Shown one piece after another: positions 1 to 7,775 of a stretch of 64,000 nt of DNA. Under the pieces are notes generated by a model. The model was not told the DNA's origin, searched no databases, and saw nothing but the letters and a program-made list of their open reading frames with translations. The position numbers were made by a program, and so were the translations under genes. Position 1 is the stretch's first letter. Each line of letters starts with the position of its first letter. Source of the DNA: Mucilaginibacter sp. (GTDB lineage: Bacteria; Bacteroidota; Bacteroidia; Sphingobacteriales; Sphingobacteriaceae); assembly GCF_028288185.1 (NCBI RefSeq), contig NZ_JAQBOF010000002.1, positions 1 through 64,000 on the forward strand, given 5' to 3'.

Positions 1-1
1 T

Positions 2-202
2 ATGACTGATGTAACAAATTCGCAGAATGAAAAAAAAGGTATTTATCAATGTAATAGCTGCTTAACAAGATATGATAAACTTTATGGCGACCAGACAAAT
101 AACATTGAGAAAGATATTGATTTTGAAACCCTGACCGATTACAAATGCCCGGTATGCGAAGCTCCTAAAAGTGAATATAGTTTGATTGAAGTAAAGAAAT
201 AA
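2..202 (+). CDS. rubredoxin-like protein (possibly 5'-truncated by window edge)
   Basis: A 66-residue ORF with two CxxC pairs, C17/C20 and C49/C52. The second sits in CPVCEAPKSEY, which matches the second iron knuckle of rubredoxins (CPVCGAPKSxF), and the 28-residue spacing between pairs is right for a rubredoxin fold. The four cysteines would hold one iron for electron transfer. The ATG is at base 2 of the window, so I cannot tell whether this is a free-standing rubredoxin or the C-terminal domain of a longer protein. The N-terminal 12 residues are polar and could be a linker. The middle lacks the usual Pro/Gly-rich loop, so it is a divergent member. Downstream is non-coding. Confidence 0.6.
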   Translation: MTDVTNSQNEKKGIYQCNSCLTRYDKLYGDQTNNIEKDIDFETLTDYKCPVCEAPKSEYSLIEVKK

Positions 203-518
203 ATGAACGCACCATCCTTATTCAACTGTTAGGCAACCAACAGCGCGAGCAAGGTAAAAAGGCAAGGCCGGGCAGCTGAAAGCGAACAACTCCCGTTCGC
301 TTGTGTATCCTTTACTTTTTATCCCGGCGGATGATCTAACATCAGGGTTAACTCTAATCAAATCTCGAACCTTTTTTATGAAAATCACATGAGTTATTGA
401 TAATCAGTTAAAAATGATTTATGCAATCAAAAACCCCAATAATTTCTTAGTAAATTTATTTTTTCAGAGGGAAATCAATTATATATATTAATTGATTGAC
501 TAATAGCAAGTTGTGATA
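203..518. other. intergenic region with a nested GC-rich stem-loop
   Basis: No ORF is convincing here. The region contains a nested fold. The outer stem is GCCGGG at 267-272 with CCCGGC at 323-328. The inner perfect 8-bp stem is AAGCGAAC at 280-287 with GTTCGCTT at 295-302. The rest, 340-518, is AT-rich and featureless. It could be a 3' structure of the upstream transcript or part of an unrecognised RNA. No poly-T follows, so it is not a standard terminator. Confidence 0.4.
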
Positions 519-557
519 AAAACAAAAGAGAGCTAGATACTTTATATCTAGCTCTCT
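519..557 (-). terminator. intrinsic terminator of tRNA-Glu
   Basis: Perfect 13-bp stem (527-539 with 545-557) around a 5-nt loop. Read on the minus strand it is followed by TTTTGTTTTTATC. It begins 5 nt beyond the tRNA 3' end, so it is a textbook Rho-independent terminator for the tRNA transcript. Confidence 0.85.
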
Positions 558-562
558 AAAAG

Positions 563-634
563 TAGCCCGTAGGGGAATCGAACCCCTGTTTCTAGAATGA
601 AAATCTAACGTCCTAACCCCTAGACGAACGGGCC
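563..634 (-). tRNA. tRNA-Glu (anticodon UUC)
   Basis: Read on the minus strand the 72 nt fold as a cloverleaf. The acceptor arm is GGCCCGT with ACGGGCT (first pair G-U). The anticodon stem is TTAGA with TCTAG around loop TTTTCAT, giving anticodon TTC. The T-arm carries GGTTCGATTCC. The discriminator base is A. The 3' CCA is not encoded, since the next bases are CT, so CCA would be added enzymatically. An intrinsic terminator follows directly. Confidence 0.95.
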
Positions 635-849
635 ATTTAAGTTCTGGTTGTTAAGTCTTTAGTTAGGAGTCAAATGTCTGTTTTTGACTCTTGACTTTTT
701 GGCTTTTGACTTAAACCATTCCCTTATTTTGGGATTGCAAAGATATACGTTTAATGATAAATTAAAAATATTCTTTTAAAAAAATATTTTTGTGCCTTTT
801 AAATGGCAAAGTCAATGCCATCCGTTCAAACAAAAACCTCCTTTTTACA

Positions 850-882
850 TTGTAAATCTATCAAAGTATAAACATATCTTTA
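850..882 (+). promoter_or_regulatory. candidate promoter of the ergothioneine operon
   Basis: TATCTTTA at 875-882 is one mismatch from the Bacteroidota -7 box TAnnTTTG. A TTG at 850-852 lies 22 nt upstream as a possible -33 element. The box ends 19 nt before the ATG at 902. This is inferred from consensus only. Confidence 0.35.
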
Positions 883-901
883 TTAAATAAATCTGCTATT
901 C

Positions 902-2293
902 ATGAAGCCCAAACAATATGATGTAATAGTAATAGGCGCCGGACAAGCAGGTTTACCTTTGTCAAAAAAATTAGCCAAAGCGGGCAAAAAAGTAGCTCTT
1001 ATAGAGAAGCGATGGGTTGGCGGCACCTGCGTAAATGATGGCTGCACACCAACTAAAACCTGGATAGCATCGGCTAAAACCGCTTACATCGCAGCCAATA
1101 GCGGCCCACTGGGTGTTAAAATCAAAAGTTATAAAGTAGACATGGCGCTTATAAAAAAGCGCAAAGATGATATTGTGCTGCACGCCCGCAACGGCGGCAC
1201 AAAAAACGCCCAAGAAACCCCAAACCTCGATCTGGTATTTGGTGAAGCTGCTTTTACTGATACCAAAATCATATCCGTAAAGCTAAAAGATGGCGGCACC
1301 AAACTTTTTAAAGCCGATTTGATATTTTTAAATGTCGGTACCAAAACTTTTATCCCTGATATTGAGGGATTAGCTGATATTGACTACTTAACCTCTACTT
1401 CTATTTTAGAACTGGATAAAGTGCCCGATAACTTATTGATACTGGGCGGCAACTATATAGGCCTGGAGTTTGGGCAGATGTTCCGCAGGTTTGGTAGCAA
1501 GGTTACTATACTAGAGAAATCGGCAATGCTGGTATCGCGCGAAGATGAGGATATATCAACCGAGGTGCGTAAGATATTAGAGTTAGAAAATATCGATGTG
1601 CAAACCGGTTCACAGGCTGTCAAATTCAAACAAAGCAAAAAAGATAAGATCATAGCTACCATAAAAAACGCGGGACACGAAAAGAAGGCGAAATTTAGCC
1701 ACGTGTTGGTAGCCGTTGGTCGCATACCCAATACCGATACATTAGGCCTTGATAAAACCGGTGTTAAGTTGGATGAGAAAGGCTACATTAAAGTAAATAA
1801 CAAGCTCGAAACTAATGTAAAAGGCATTTATGCTTTAGGCGATGTAAAAGGCGGACCGGCGTTTACCCATATAGCTTATAATGATTATACCATTGTGTAT
1901 CGCAATATTATAGAAAAGGCGAACCTCAATACAAAAGATCGCCCCATACCCTACTGCATGTTTACCGACCCGCAGCTGGGCCGCGTTGGTATAAGCGAGA
2001 AGGAAGCAAAAGATCAGAACCTTGACGTTATAATTGCTAAACTACCCATGGCCCGCGTGGCCCGCGCGGTGGAAACCGGCGACACCCGTGGATTTATGAA
2101 AGCTGTTGTGGACAGAAAAACTAAAAAGATATTAGGCGCGGCAATTTTGGGTCAGGAAGGCGGCGAGATTATGTCGGTACTGCAAATGGCGATGGAGGGT
2201 GGTATTACTTACGACAGGATACGTTATTGCGTATTTGCGCATCCGCTGTACTCCGAATCATTAAATAACCTGTTCATGAATATTGACGAGTAA
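902..2293 (+). CDS. FAD-dependent pyridine nucleotide-disulfide oxidoreductase (Lpd/MerA-like)
   Basis: 463 residues with the full class I flavoprotein disulfide reductase layout. The FAD-binding GAGQAG is near residue 12 and the redox-active disulfide C43/C48 lies in GGTCVNDGCTPTK. The NAD(P)H Rossmann motif LGGNYIGLEFG is near residue 180. A C-terminal dimerisation domain ends with HPLYSE, the His-x4-Glu active-site base pair of the partner subunit. It lacks the N-terminal HMA domain and C-terminal Cys pair of true MerA, and no lipoyl-dehydrogenase partner genes are nearby. It is the first gene of the egt operon, with the next ATG 6 nt after its stop. This context suggests a small-molecule disulfide substrate, possibly oxidised ergothioneine, but the substrate is inference. 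The family assignment is firm. Confidence 0.9.
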   Translation: MKPKQYDVIVIGAGQAGLPLSKKLAKAGKKVALIEKRWVGGTCVNDGCTPTKTWIASAKTAYIAANSGPLGVKIKSYKVDMALIKKRKDDIVLHARNGGTKNAQETPNLDLVFGEAAFTDTKIISVKLKDGGTKLFKADLIFLNVGTKTFIPDIEGLADIDYLTSTSILELDKVPDNLLILGGNYIGLEFGQMFRRFGSKVTILEKSAMLVSREDEDISTEVRKILELENIDVQTGSQAVKFKQSKKDKIIATIKNAGHEKKAKFSHVLVAVGRIPNTDTLGLDKTGVKLDEKGYIKVNNKLETNVKGIYALGDVKGGPAFTHIAYNDYTIVYRNIIEKANLNTKDRPIPYCMFTDPQLGRVGISEKEAKDQNLDVIIAKLPMARVARAVETGDTRGFMKAVVDRKTKKILGAAILGQEGGEIMSVLQMAMEGGITYDRIRYCVFAHPLYSESLNNLFMNIDE

Positions 2294-2299
2294 TTGCCT

Positions 2300-3295
2300 A
2301 TGATAAAGGTTGACCATTTAAGCAAATCATTTGGGCCGAAGGACTCCTTTGGAGGAAAAGTAAAAGCTGTTGACCATATCTCGTTCGAGGTAGCGGAGGG
2401 GGAGAACCTTATACTTTTAGGTACCAGCGGCTGCGGCAAAACCACTACGCTTAAAATGATTAACCGGCTCATTGAGCCTACCAGCGGCAAGGTTTTTATT
2501 AATGGGAATAACATCATGGCCCAACCGCCAGAAATCCTTCGTCGTGGCATTGGTTATGTTTTACAAAACAATGGATTGTTCCCACATTATACCGTTGCCG
2601 AGAATATTGCCATCGTCCCGCAATTGTTGAAGTGGGATGTAAAGAAAACCGAACGTCGCGTTAGCGAATTATTAGAGAAACTACACCTGGATAAAAGCTA
2701 TCTAAAAGTTTATCCTAACGAGTTAAGCGGCGGCCAGCAGCAGCGCGTAGGGCTGGCAAGAGCATTAGTTGCCGACCCACCGGTTTTATTAATGGACGAA
2801 CCTTTTGGCGCGCTGGATAACGTTACCCGCTCAAAAATCCACGCCGAGTTTAAGGCCCTTAATGAGCTAAAACGCAAAACTATCATCATGGTAACCCATG
2901 ATGTGCAGGAAGCTTTTGACCTGGGTGACCGCATCTGCCTGATGGATAAAGGCAAGATCATTCAAAACGGAACACCAACCGAGCTATTATTTAAACCGGT
3001 TAATGCGTTTGTAATAGACTTTTTAAAAGAGCAGCGTTTGCAATTAGAGTTTAAGGCATTGCGTTTAAATGATATCTGGAAATATTTGCCGCCGCCCTCT
3101 AAAGGGGGAACTTTTGAAGCACATGATGGATTAATAAGTGATGCAAGTTTTTGGTCGGCTATTGAGCGCTTTAAGTTTATTAAAACCGAGCATTTACACA
3201 TCAAACATCAGCAAAAAGACGAATACCGCTCGGCGGGGTTTGAAGAATTGATGTCGGCATTTTATCAATACAAAAAACAGCAGCCGCATGAATGA
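2300..3295 (+). CDS. ABC transporter ATPase, OpuCA/EgtV-like
   Basis: 331 residues. Walker A GTSGCGKTT, the Q-loop in YVLQNNGLFPH, signature LSGGQQQR, Walker B VLLMDEP and the switch His in MVTHDVQEA are all present, so the ATPase should be active. The closest family is the quaternary-amine group (OpuCA/ProV). In place of the CBS pair found in many OpuCA proteins there is a divergent C-terminal tail of about 100 residues. I place the start at the ATG at 2300; a TTG at 2294 directly after the previous stop is the alternative. It overlaps the permease gene by 8 nt. Its position beside egtB/egtD, plus the permease-binding-protein fusion downstream, argues for EgtV. The stretch PPPSKGG in the tail is encoded by DNA resembling a palindromic repeat. 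Confidence 0.85.
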   Translation: MIKVDHLSKSFGPKDSFGGKVKAVDHISFEVAEGENLILLGTSGCGKTTTLKMINRLIEPTSGKVFINGNNIMAQPPEILRRGIGYVLQNNGLFPHYTVAENIAIVPQLLKWDVKKTERRVSELLEKLHLDKSYLKVYPNELSGGQQQRVGLARALVADPPVLLMDEPFGALDNVTRSKIHAEFKALNELKRKTIIMVTHDVQEAFDLGDRICLMDKGKIIQNGTPTELLFKPVNAFVIDFLKEQRLQLEFKALRLNDIWKYLPPPSKGGTFEAHDGLISDASFWSAIERFKFIKTEHLHIKHQQKDEYRSAGFEELMSAFYQYKKQQPHE

Positions 3296-4859
3296 GCAAC
3301 AACAAACTTTGTGGCAATTCATGGCCCAGCAAAGCGATAAGCTGCTCACCCAAACGCTGCAACATATCGGGCTGACGTTTATTTCGCTGATCATTGCTGT
3401 GATAATCGGCTTGCCATTGGGTATCCTTATCGCCAGGAAAAGAAAATTATCGGGCTCGGTTTTGGGCGTAGCGGGGATATTGCAAACTATACCCAGCATT
3501 GCCTTGCTGGGTTTTATGATCCCGCTTTTAGGCATTGGCGCTAAGCCTGCTATTGTGGCTTTGTTGTTATATGCGTTACTTCCTATCATCCGCAATACTT
3601 ATACAGGCATTACCGGCGTTGATGGCGCGGTTAAAGAAGCCGCTGTTGCCATGGGAATGAGCAAGTGGCAAATATTATTTAAGGTTGAGTTGCCTTTGGC
3701 TATGCCGGTGATATTGGCTGGTATCCGTACCGCTACGGTCATTAATGTGGGTGTGGCAACACTGGCGTCATATATTGCCGCGGGTGGCTTAGGTGAGTTT
3801 ATATTCGGCGGTATCTCCCTCAACAATACCAATATGATATTGGCTGGCGCTATCCCGGCGGCTTTGCTGGCTATTTTATTTGATTTTCTTTTATCAACGC
3901 TCCAGCACTTAAACCTAAAGAAATTAAAAACTGCCGCTGCCATACTACCAATGCTACTTATCATATTCGCTTGTTTTTACTTCATCCCATCAGCCTATGG
4001 TGGTAAACTTACAGCCGGATTCACACCCGAATTTATGGGACGGCAGGATGGTAACCTGGGCCTGCAAAGCAAGTATGGCTTAAAAATTCACACAATAGTG
4101 ATCAGCGATGCGGTGATGTATAAGGCTTGTTTTGAAAAAGAACTGGACGTGATAAGCGGCTACTCTACTGATGGCCGATTAAAAGCTTATGGGTTGGTGG
4201 TTTTGGATGATGATAAAAAGATTTTTCCACCCTATTATGCCGCGCCAATTGTGAGGGATGACGCGTTGAAAAAATTCCCTGACCTGGAGCCAACATTAAA
4301 TATGCTATCGGGCAAAATAAATGATAGCGTGATGACAGATTTAAATTACCGCACTGACTATCTTCACCAAAGCCCGGAGCGTGTGGCTAAAGACTTTTTG
4401 ATGGCTCATAATTTATACCGGCCCGAGCGTGGCGGCAGTGCAGGTATAGTACGTATAGGCTCAAAAATATTTGGCGAGCAATACATTTTAGCCAGCATGT
4501 ACACCATGCTGATTAAAGGTTATACCGATTATGATGTAGCCACAAAAACGGGGTTAGGTGGCACCAAAATTTGTTTTGATGCACTAATTAATAACCAGAT
4601 AGACCTTTACCCCGAGTACACGGGTACGGGTTTATTAGCCATATTACAACCGTTGCAAAAAGAAATTGACGCGGTGGCAGGTGATAAAGAAAAAACTTAC
4701 ACCTATGTTAAAAACGAATTTGAAAAACGATATAAAATAAAGTGGCTGCAACCCATAGGGTTTAATAATGCCTATGCTTTAATGATGCGTAAAAAACAAG
4801 CCGGCGATTTAGGTGTTAAAACTATATCAAACCTTAAACAATATTTAGAGCGTAAATAA
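3288..4859 (+). CDS. ABC permease fused to substrate-binding domain (EgtU-like)
   Basis: 523 residues in two parts. Residues 1-215 form an OpuCB/ProW-type permease with about five to six membrane segments and the EAA loop EAAVAMGMSKWQILFKVELP that contacts the ATPase. After a further membrane segment near 216-232, residues 240-523 form an OpuC/ProX-like periplasmic binding domain (for example YPEYTGTGLLAIL and GFNNAYALMMRKK). This permease-binding-domain fusion is the architecture described for the ergothioneine transporter EgtU of Streptococcus pneumoniae and Helicobacter pylori. The H. pylori gene had earlier been annotated proWX. The gene overlaps the ATPase gene by 8 nt and ends 6 nt before egtB. 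The alternative is a betaine/choline uptake system; the operon context favours ergothioneine or its precursor hercynine. Confidence 0.85.
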   Translation: MNEQQQTLWQFMAQQSDKLLTQTLQHIGLTFISLIIAVIIGLPLGILIARKRKLSGSVLGVAGILQTIPSIALLGFMIPLLGIGAKPAIVALLLYALLPIIRNTYTGITGVDGAVKEAAVAMGMSKWQILFKVELPLAMPVILAGIRTATVINVGVATLASYIAAGGLGEFIFGGISLNNTNMILAGAIPAALLAILFDFLLSTLQHLNLKKLKTAAAILPMLLIIFACFYFIPSAYGGKLTAGFTPEFMGRQDGNLGLQSKYGLKIHTIVISDAVMYKACFEKELDVISGYSTDGRLKAYGLVVLDDDKKIFPPYYAAPIVRDDALKKFPDLEPTLNMLSGKINDSVMTDLNYRTDYLHQSPERVAKDFLMAHNLYRPERGGSAGIVRIGSKIFGEQYILASMYTMLIKGYTDYDVATKTGLGGTKICFDALINNQIDLYPEYTGTGLLAILQPLQKEIDAVAGDKEKTYTYVKNEFEKRYKIKWLQPIGFNNAYALMMRKKQAGDLGVKTISNLKQYLERK

Positions 4860-4865
4860 CTCCAA

Positions 4866-6014
4866 ATGGACTTACTAGACTGTTACTTAAAAACCCGGAA
4901 ACATACCGAAGATATCTGCAGCCATTTGCAGACCGAGGACTATGTGGTGCAGCCCGTTGCGGATGTTAGTCCGCCTAAGTGGCATATTGGCCATACCACC
5001 TGGTTTTTCGAGACCTTTATTTTAAAGCCCTACTTTATAGGCTACCAGGAATATAACCCTGATTACAATTACGTATTTAACAGCTATTACGAAACCGTAG
5101 GCAACCGTGTTATCCGCACTGACCGGGGTAATTTAAGCCGACCTACCGTCATAGAAATTTATAGCTACCGCAAATATGTAGATGATGCCATGGCTAATTT
5201 TTTATGTGCCGAGCCATCTGCTGATGTAAAAGGGCTGTTAATCCTCGGCTTAAATCATGAAGAACAGCACCAGGAACTTTTACTGACGGATATTAAATAC
5301 ATTTTAGGGCATAATCCATTATTTCCGGCTTATAATAAAAGTTATGTATCACCAAAGACCGAGGTGAGCGATGCCGGGTTTATTAAGATGAACGAAGGCG
5401 TTTATGAGATTGGTTTTAAGGGCGATGGGTTCAGCTTTGACAATGAGTTAAACCGTCATAAGGTTTATTTAAATAGCTTCCGGATCAGTCCCAATTTGGT
5501 AACCAATGCAGAGTATTTAGAGTTTATTAATGCCGATGGTTACCATGATTTCCGTCACTGGCATGCCGAGGGTTGGGATTGGGTAAAAACCAATAAAGTT
5601 GAAGCACCGCTTTACTGGCATTTAATTGATGGCGAATGGCATATTTATACTTTCCATGGGTTAGAGCCACTTAAATTACATGAGCCGGTTTGCCATATTA
5701 GCTATTTCGAGGCTTATGCTTATGCCTCATGGCAAGGGTTAAGATTGCCTACAGAATTCGAATGGGAAGCCGCCGCGCCGCAATTTGCCTGGGGCAAAAG
5801 CTGGGAGTGGACAGAAAGTTCCTACCTGCCCTATCCGGGTTTTACTAAAGCGGCAGGCGCGATAGGCGAATATAACGGCAAGTTTATGGTTAATCAGAAA
5901 GTGTTAAGGGGGGCTTCGGAAGCAACATCGCCGGGGCATAGCCGTATTACTTACCGTAATTTTTTTCAAACACATTTACGTTGGCAATTTACTGGCATAA
6001 GGCTTGCTAAATAA
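4866..6014 (+). CDS. egtB: ergothioneine biosynthesis protein EgtB (iron-dependent sulfoxide synthase)
   Basis: 382 residues. The N-terminal DinB-like helical domain carries the 3-His iron site: H40 in WHIGH, then H131 and H135 in HEEQHQE (the HX3HXE motif). The C-terminal FGE-sulfatase-like domain ends with the family signature YRNFF...RWQFTGIRLA. EgtB couples hercynine to a cysteine-type thiol with O2. No egtA (gamma-glutamylcysteine ligase) or egtC (amidohydrolase) is nearby, so this may be the type that uses cysteine directly. The C-S lyase egtE is also absent from the window. The gene starts 6 nt after the permease gene and is followed after 21 nt by egtD. A selenoneine synthase (SenA) is less likely, since no senB or senC is adjacent. 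Confidence 0.92.
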   Translation: MDLLDCYLKTRKHTEDICSHLQTEDYVVQPVADVSPPKWHIGHTTWFFETFILKPYFIGYQEYNPDYNYVFNSYYETVGNRVIRTDRGNLSRPTVIEIYSYRKYVDDAMANFLCAEPSADVKGLLILGLNHEEQHQELLLTDIKYILGHNPLFPAYNKSYVSPKTEVSDAGFIKMNEGVYEIGFKGDGFSFDNELNRHKVYLNSFRISPNLVTNAEYLEFINADGYHDFRHWHAEGWDWVKTNKVEAPLYWHLIDGEWHIYTFHGLEPLKLHEPVCHISYFEAYAYASWQGLRLPTEFEWEAAAPQFAWGKSWEWTESSYLPYPGFTKAAGAIGEYNGKFMVNQKVLRGASEATSPGHSRITYRNFFQTHLRWQFTGIRLAK

Positions 6015-6035
6015 TTGCGCAAAACCATTTACACC

Positions 6036-7025
6036 ATGAACCAAACCGCTGCACACACCGAAATGATGGATGCGTCAAACAATAAAGCGAGTACGTTTTA
6101 TGCTGATGTTATAGCAGGATTACAGTCAACCCCTAAGCACCTCAATTCTAAATATTTTTATGATGCTGTGGGTGATAAAATATTCCAGGAGTTGATGGAT
6201 TGTCCTGAATATTATCCAACCAATTGCGAACTGGAGATATTTTCGACCAAAACAGCGGCACTTGGGCAATCAATAATTGGCGATGGCGATGCTTTTGACC
6301 TGATAGAATTGGGCGCAGGTGATGCCACCAAATCAACCCACCTGTTAAAGTATTTGCAGGACCAGCAGGTTGATTTTACTTACGTGCCTATTGATATATC
6401 GAACAACGTTATTAATTACCTAACTGTAAAATTGCCGCTAACTATCCCGGGGCTAAAAATGAACGGGCTAAACGGCGAGTATTTTGATATGTTGAAGAAA
6501 GCGTCTTCGCTATCAAACAGGCGCAAAGTGGTGTTGTTTATGGGGTCGAACATTGGTAATATGCCGGTAAATGAAGCAACTGAGTTTTGCAAGGCTTTAA
6601 GGGAGCATTTAACTGCCGGCGATATGGCTCTGATAGGCTTCGATTTAAAAAAATCACCTAAAGTTATATTGGCTGCTTATAATGATTCGGAGGGGATAAC
6701 CAAAAGATTTAACTTGAATTTGCTATTACGCATAAACCGCGAGCTGAATGCCAATTTCGATGTAACCCAGTTTGACCATTATGCCACATACGACCCTGAA
6801 ACCGGCGCCTGCAAAAGCTATTTAATAAGCGTAAAGGACCAATTGATAAACATTGGTAAAGAAACCATCCGCTTTGTTAAGGACGAGTATATTTATATGG
6901 AGATATCGCAAAAATTCACCATCATGCAAACCGACCAGATGGCCACAAACACCGGCTTTAGGCCCCTTGACCGTTTCTTTGATATTAAAAAATGGTTTGT
7001 TGATACGGTTTGGATGGCGGAGTAA
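6036..7025 (+). CDS. egtD: L-histidine N(alpha)-methyltransferase EgtD
   Basis: 329 residues from the ATG at 6036; a TTG at 6015 would add 7 residues. It belongs to the EgtD family, which trimethylates histidine to hercynine using SAM. The SAM motif I is LIELGAGDATKS, followed by the family motif MGSNIGNMP (N175, aligning with the histidine-contacting Asn of mycobacterial EgtD). MEISQKF near the C-terminus holds E289 and S291, which match the Glu/Ser pair that binds the histidine imidazole. The N-terminus STPKHLNSKYFYD also matches the family. It is the last gene of the operon and is followed by a convergent small lipoprotein gene 4 nt away. Together with EgtB it covers the core ergothioneine pathway. 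Confidence 0.93.
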   Translation: MNQTAAHTEMMDASNNKASTFYADVIAGLQSTPKHLNSKYFYDAVGDKIFQELMDCPEYYPTNCELEIFSTKTAALGQSIIGDGDAFDLIELGAGDATKSTHLLKYLQDQQVDFTYVPIDISNNVINYLTVKLPLTIPGLKMNGLNGEYFDMLKKASSLSNRRKVVLFMGSNIGNMPVNEATEFCKALREHLTAGDMALIGFDLKKSPKVILAAYNDSEGITKRFNLNLLLRINRELNANFDVTQFDHYATYDPETGACKSYLISVKDQLINIGKETIRFVKDEYIYMEISQKFTIMQTDQMATNTGFRPLDRFFDIKKWFVDTVWMAE

Positions 7026-7029
7026 TTAA

Positions 7030-7179
7030 TTATCGCGCCGCGTAAACCACGGGTGCTTGCTTCGTTGTTGTTTTTACCTTACCAAAATGCGGGCATCCGC
7101 AATCTTTTTTAAATATGCTGCAAGCCGAGAAGCTTAGCAAGCCTATCAATCCAATTAAAAAGAGTTTATTTTTTTTCAT
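7030..7179 (-). CDS. small lipoprotein, 49 residues, Cys-rich
   Basis: A short ORF starting at the ATG at 7177-7179. It encodes a classic lipoprotein signal (MKKNK, a hydrophobic stretch, then the lipobox LSFSAC with Cys20). The mature peptide has only about 30 residues and contains DCGCPHFGK, two more cysteines and a histidine. It is convergent with egtD, 4 nt apart. The clean signal peptide and in-frame stop make it a likely real gene despite its size. I do not recognise a family. The CGCPH cluster could bind metal or form a disulfide; this is inference only. Confidence 0.65.
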   Translation of the reverse strand: MKKNKLFLIGLIGLLSFSACSIFKKDCGCPHFGKVKTTTKQAPVVYAAR

Positions 7180-7260
7180 ACTTAATTGCTCCAATAGCTA
7201 CTAATATACTAAATATTCCCATACCTAATGCCGCCAAAAATCAGCATTGCACATTATAAA

Positions 7261-7641
7261 TTATGCGCCAACAAGGCCCTTGTAATCATCCGCAGATAAT
7301 AGGGTAGCTACATCAGCAGGGTTTGATACGGTTATTTTTACCATCCAGCCTTCGCCGTATGGGTCAGAGTTTACTAGTTCAGGCTGGCTATCTAAAGCTT
7401 TGTTAACTTCTGTTACGGTACCTGTAACAGGCATAAACAGGTCTGATACGGTTTTAACAGCCTCGACAGTGCCAAAAACGCCTTCCTTACTAACTTCTTT
7501 CCCTACCGAATTTATATCTACATATACAATATCGCCTAGTTCGCCTTGAGCAAATTCAGTAATACCAATGGTAGCTACGTTACCATCTAATTTAACCCAT
7601 TCGTGGTCTTTTGTGTATTTTAGTTCAGCAGGAAAGTTCAT
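7261..7641 (-). CDS. gcvH: glycine cleavage system H protein
   Basis: 126 residues, the usual length. The fold is evident from [13 protein letters not shown] at the N-terminus, [16 protein letters not shown], and the lipoylation site [12 protein letters not shown] with the modified Lys63. The C-terminal EGWMVKI is also typical. H protein carries the aminomethyl group on its lipoyl arm between the P, T and L proteins. The other gcv genes are not in this window, as is normal for Bacteroidota, where gcvH is often unlinked. It is monocistronic and transcribed away from the divergent DUF4142 gene. Confidence 0.97.
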   Translation of the reverse strand: MNFPAELKYTKDHEWVKLDGNVATIGITEFAQGELGDIVYVDINSVGKEVSKEGVFGTVEAVKTVSDLFMPVTGTVTEVNKALDSQPELVNSDPYGEGWMVKITVSNPADVATLLSADDYKGLVGA

Positions 7642-7775
7642 ATGATCATTTAATTTTATCCAAAAATAACAAAAGTTTATTCAACCTGATAAATTAACCT
7701 TATTAAACCGTAATTTTATAATCACCAAAAAACCTGTTTGAACAAAATTATTGATTGCTAACCCAATAACCCCTT

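Noticed and set aside
203-240. GTTAGGC at about 228, which resembles the right core of an integron attC site
   Set aside because: The only upstream RYYYAAC-type partner is about 170 nt away inside the rubredoxin-like ORF, the interval is not palindromic, and no integrase or cassette array is seen.
902-2293. Calling the flavoprotein MerA or lipoamide dehydrogenase
   Set aside because: There is no HMA domain, no C-terminal Cys pair, no mer genes and no 2-oxoacid dehydrogenase genes nearby.
2300-4859. Naming the ABC genes opuCA/proV and a plain betaine transporter
   Set aside because: The permease-binding-domain fusion and the operon with egtBD fit the EgtUV type better; the substrate is left as inference.
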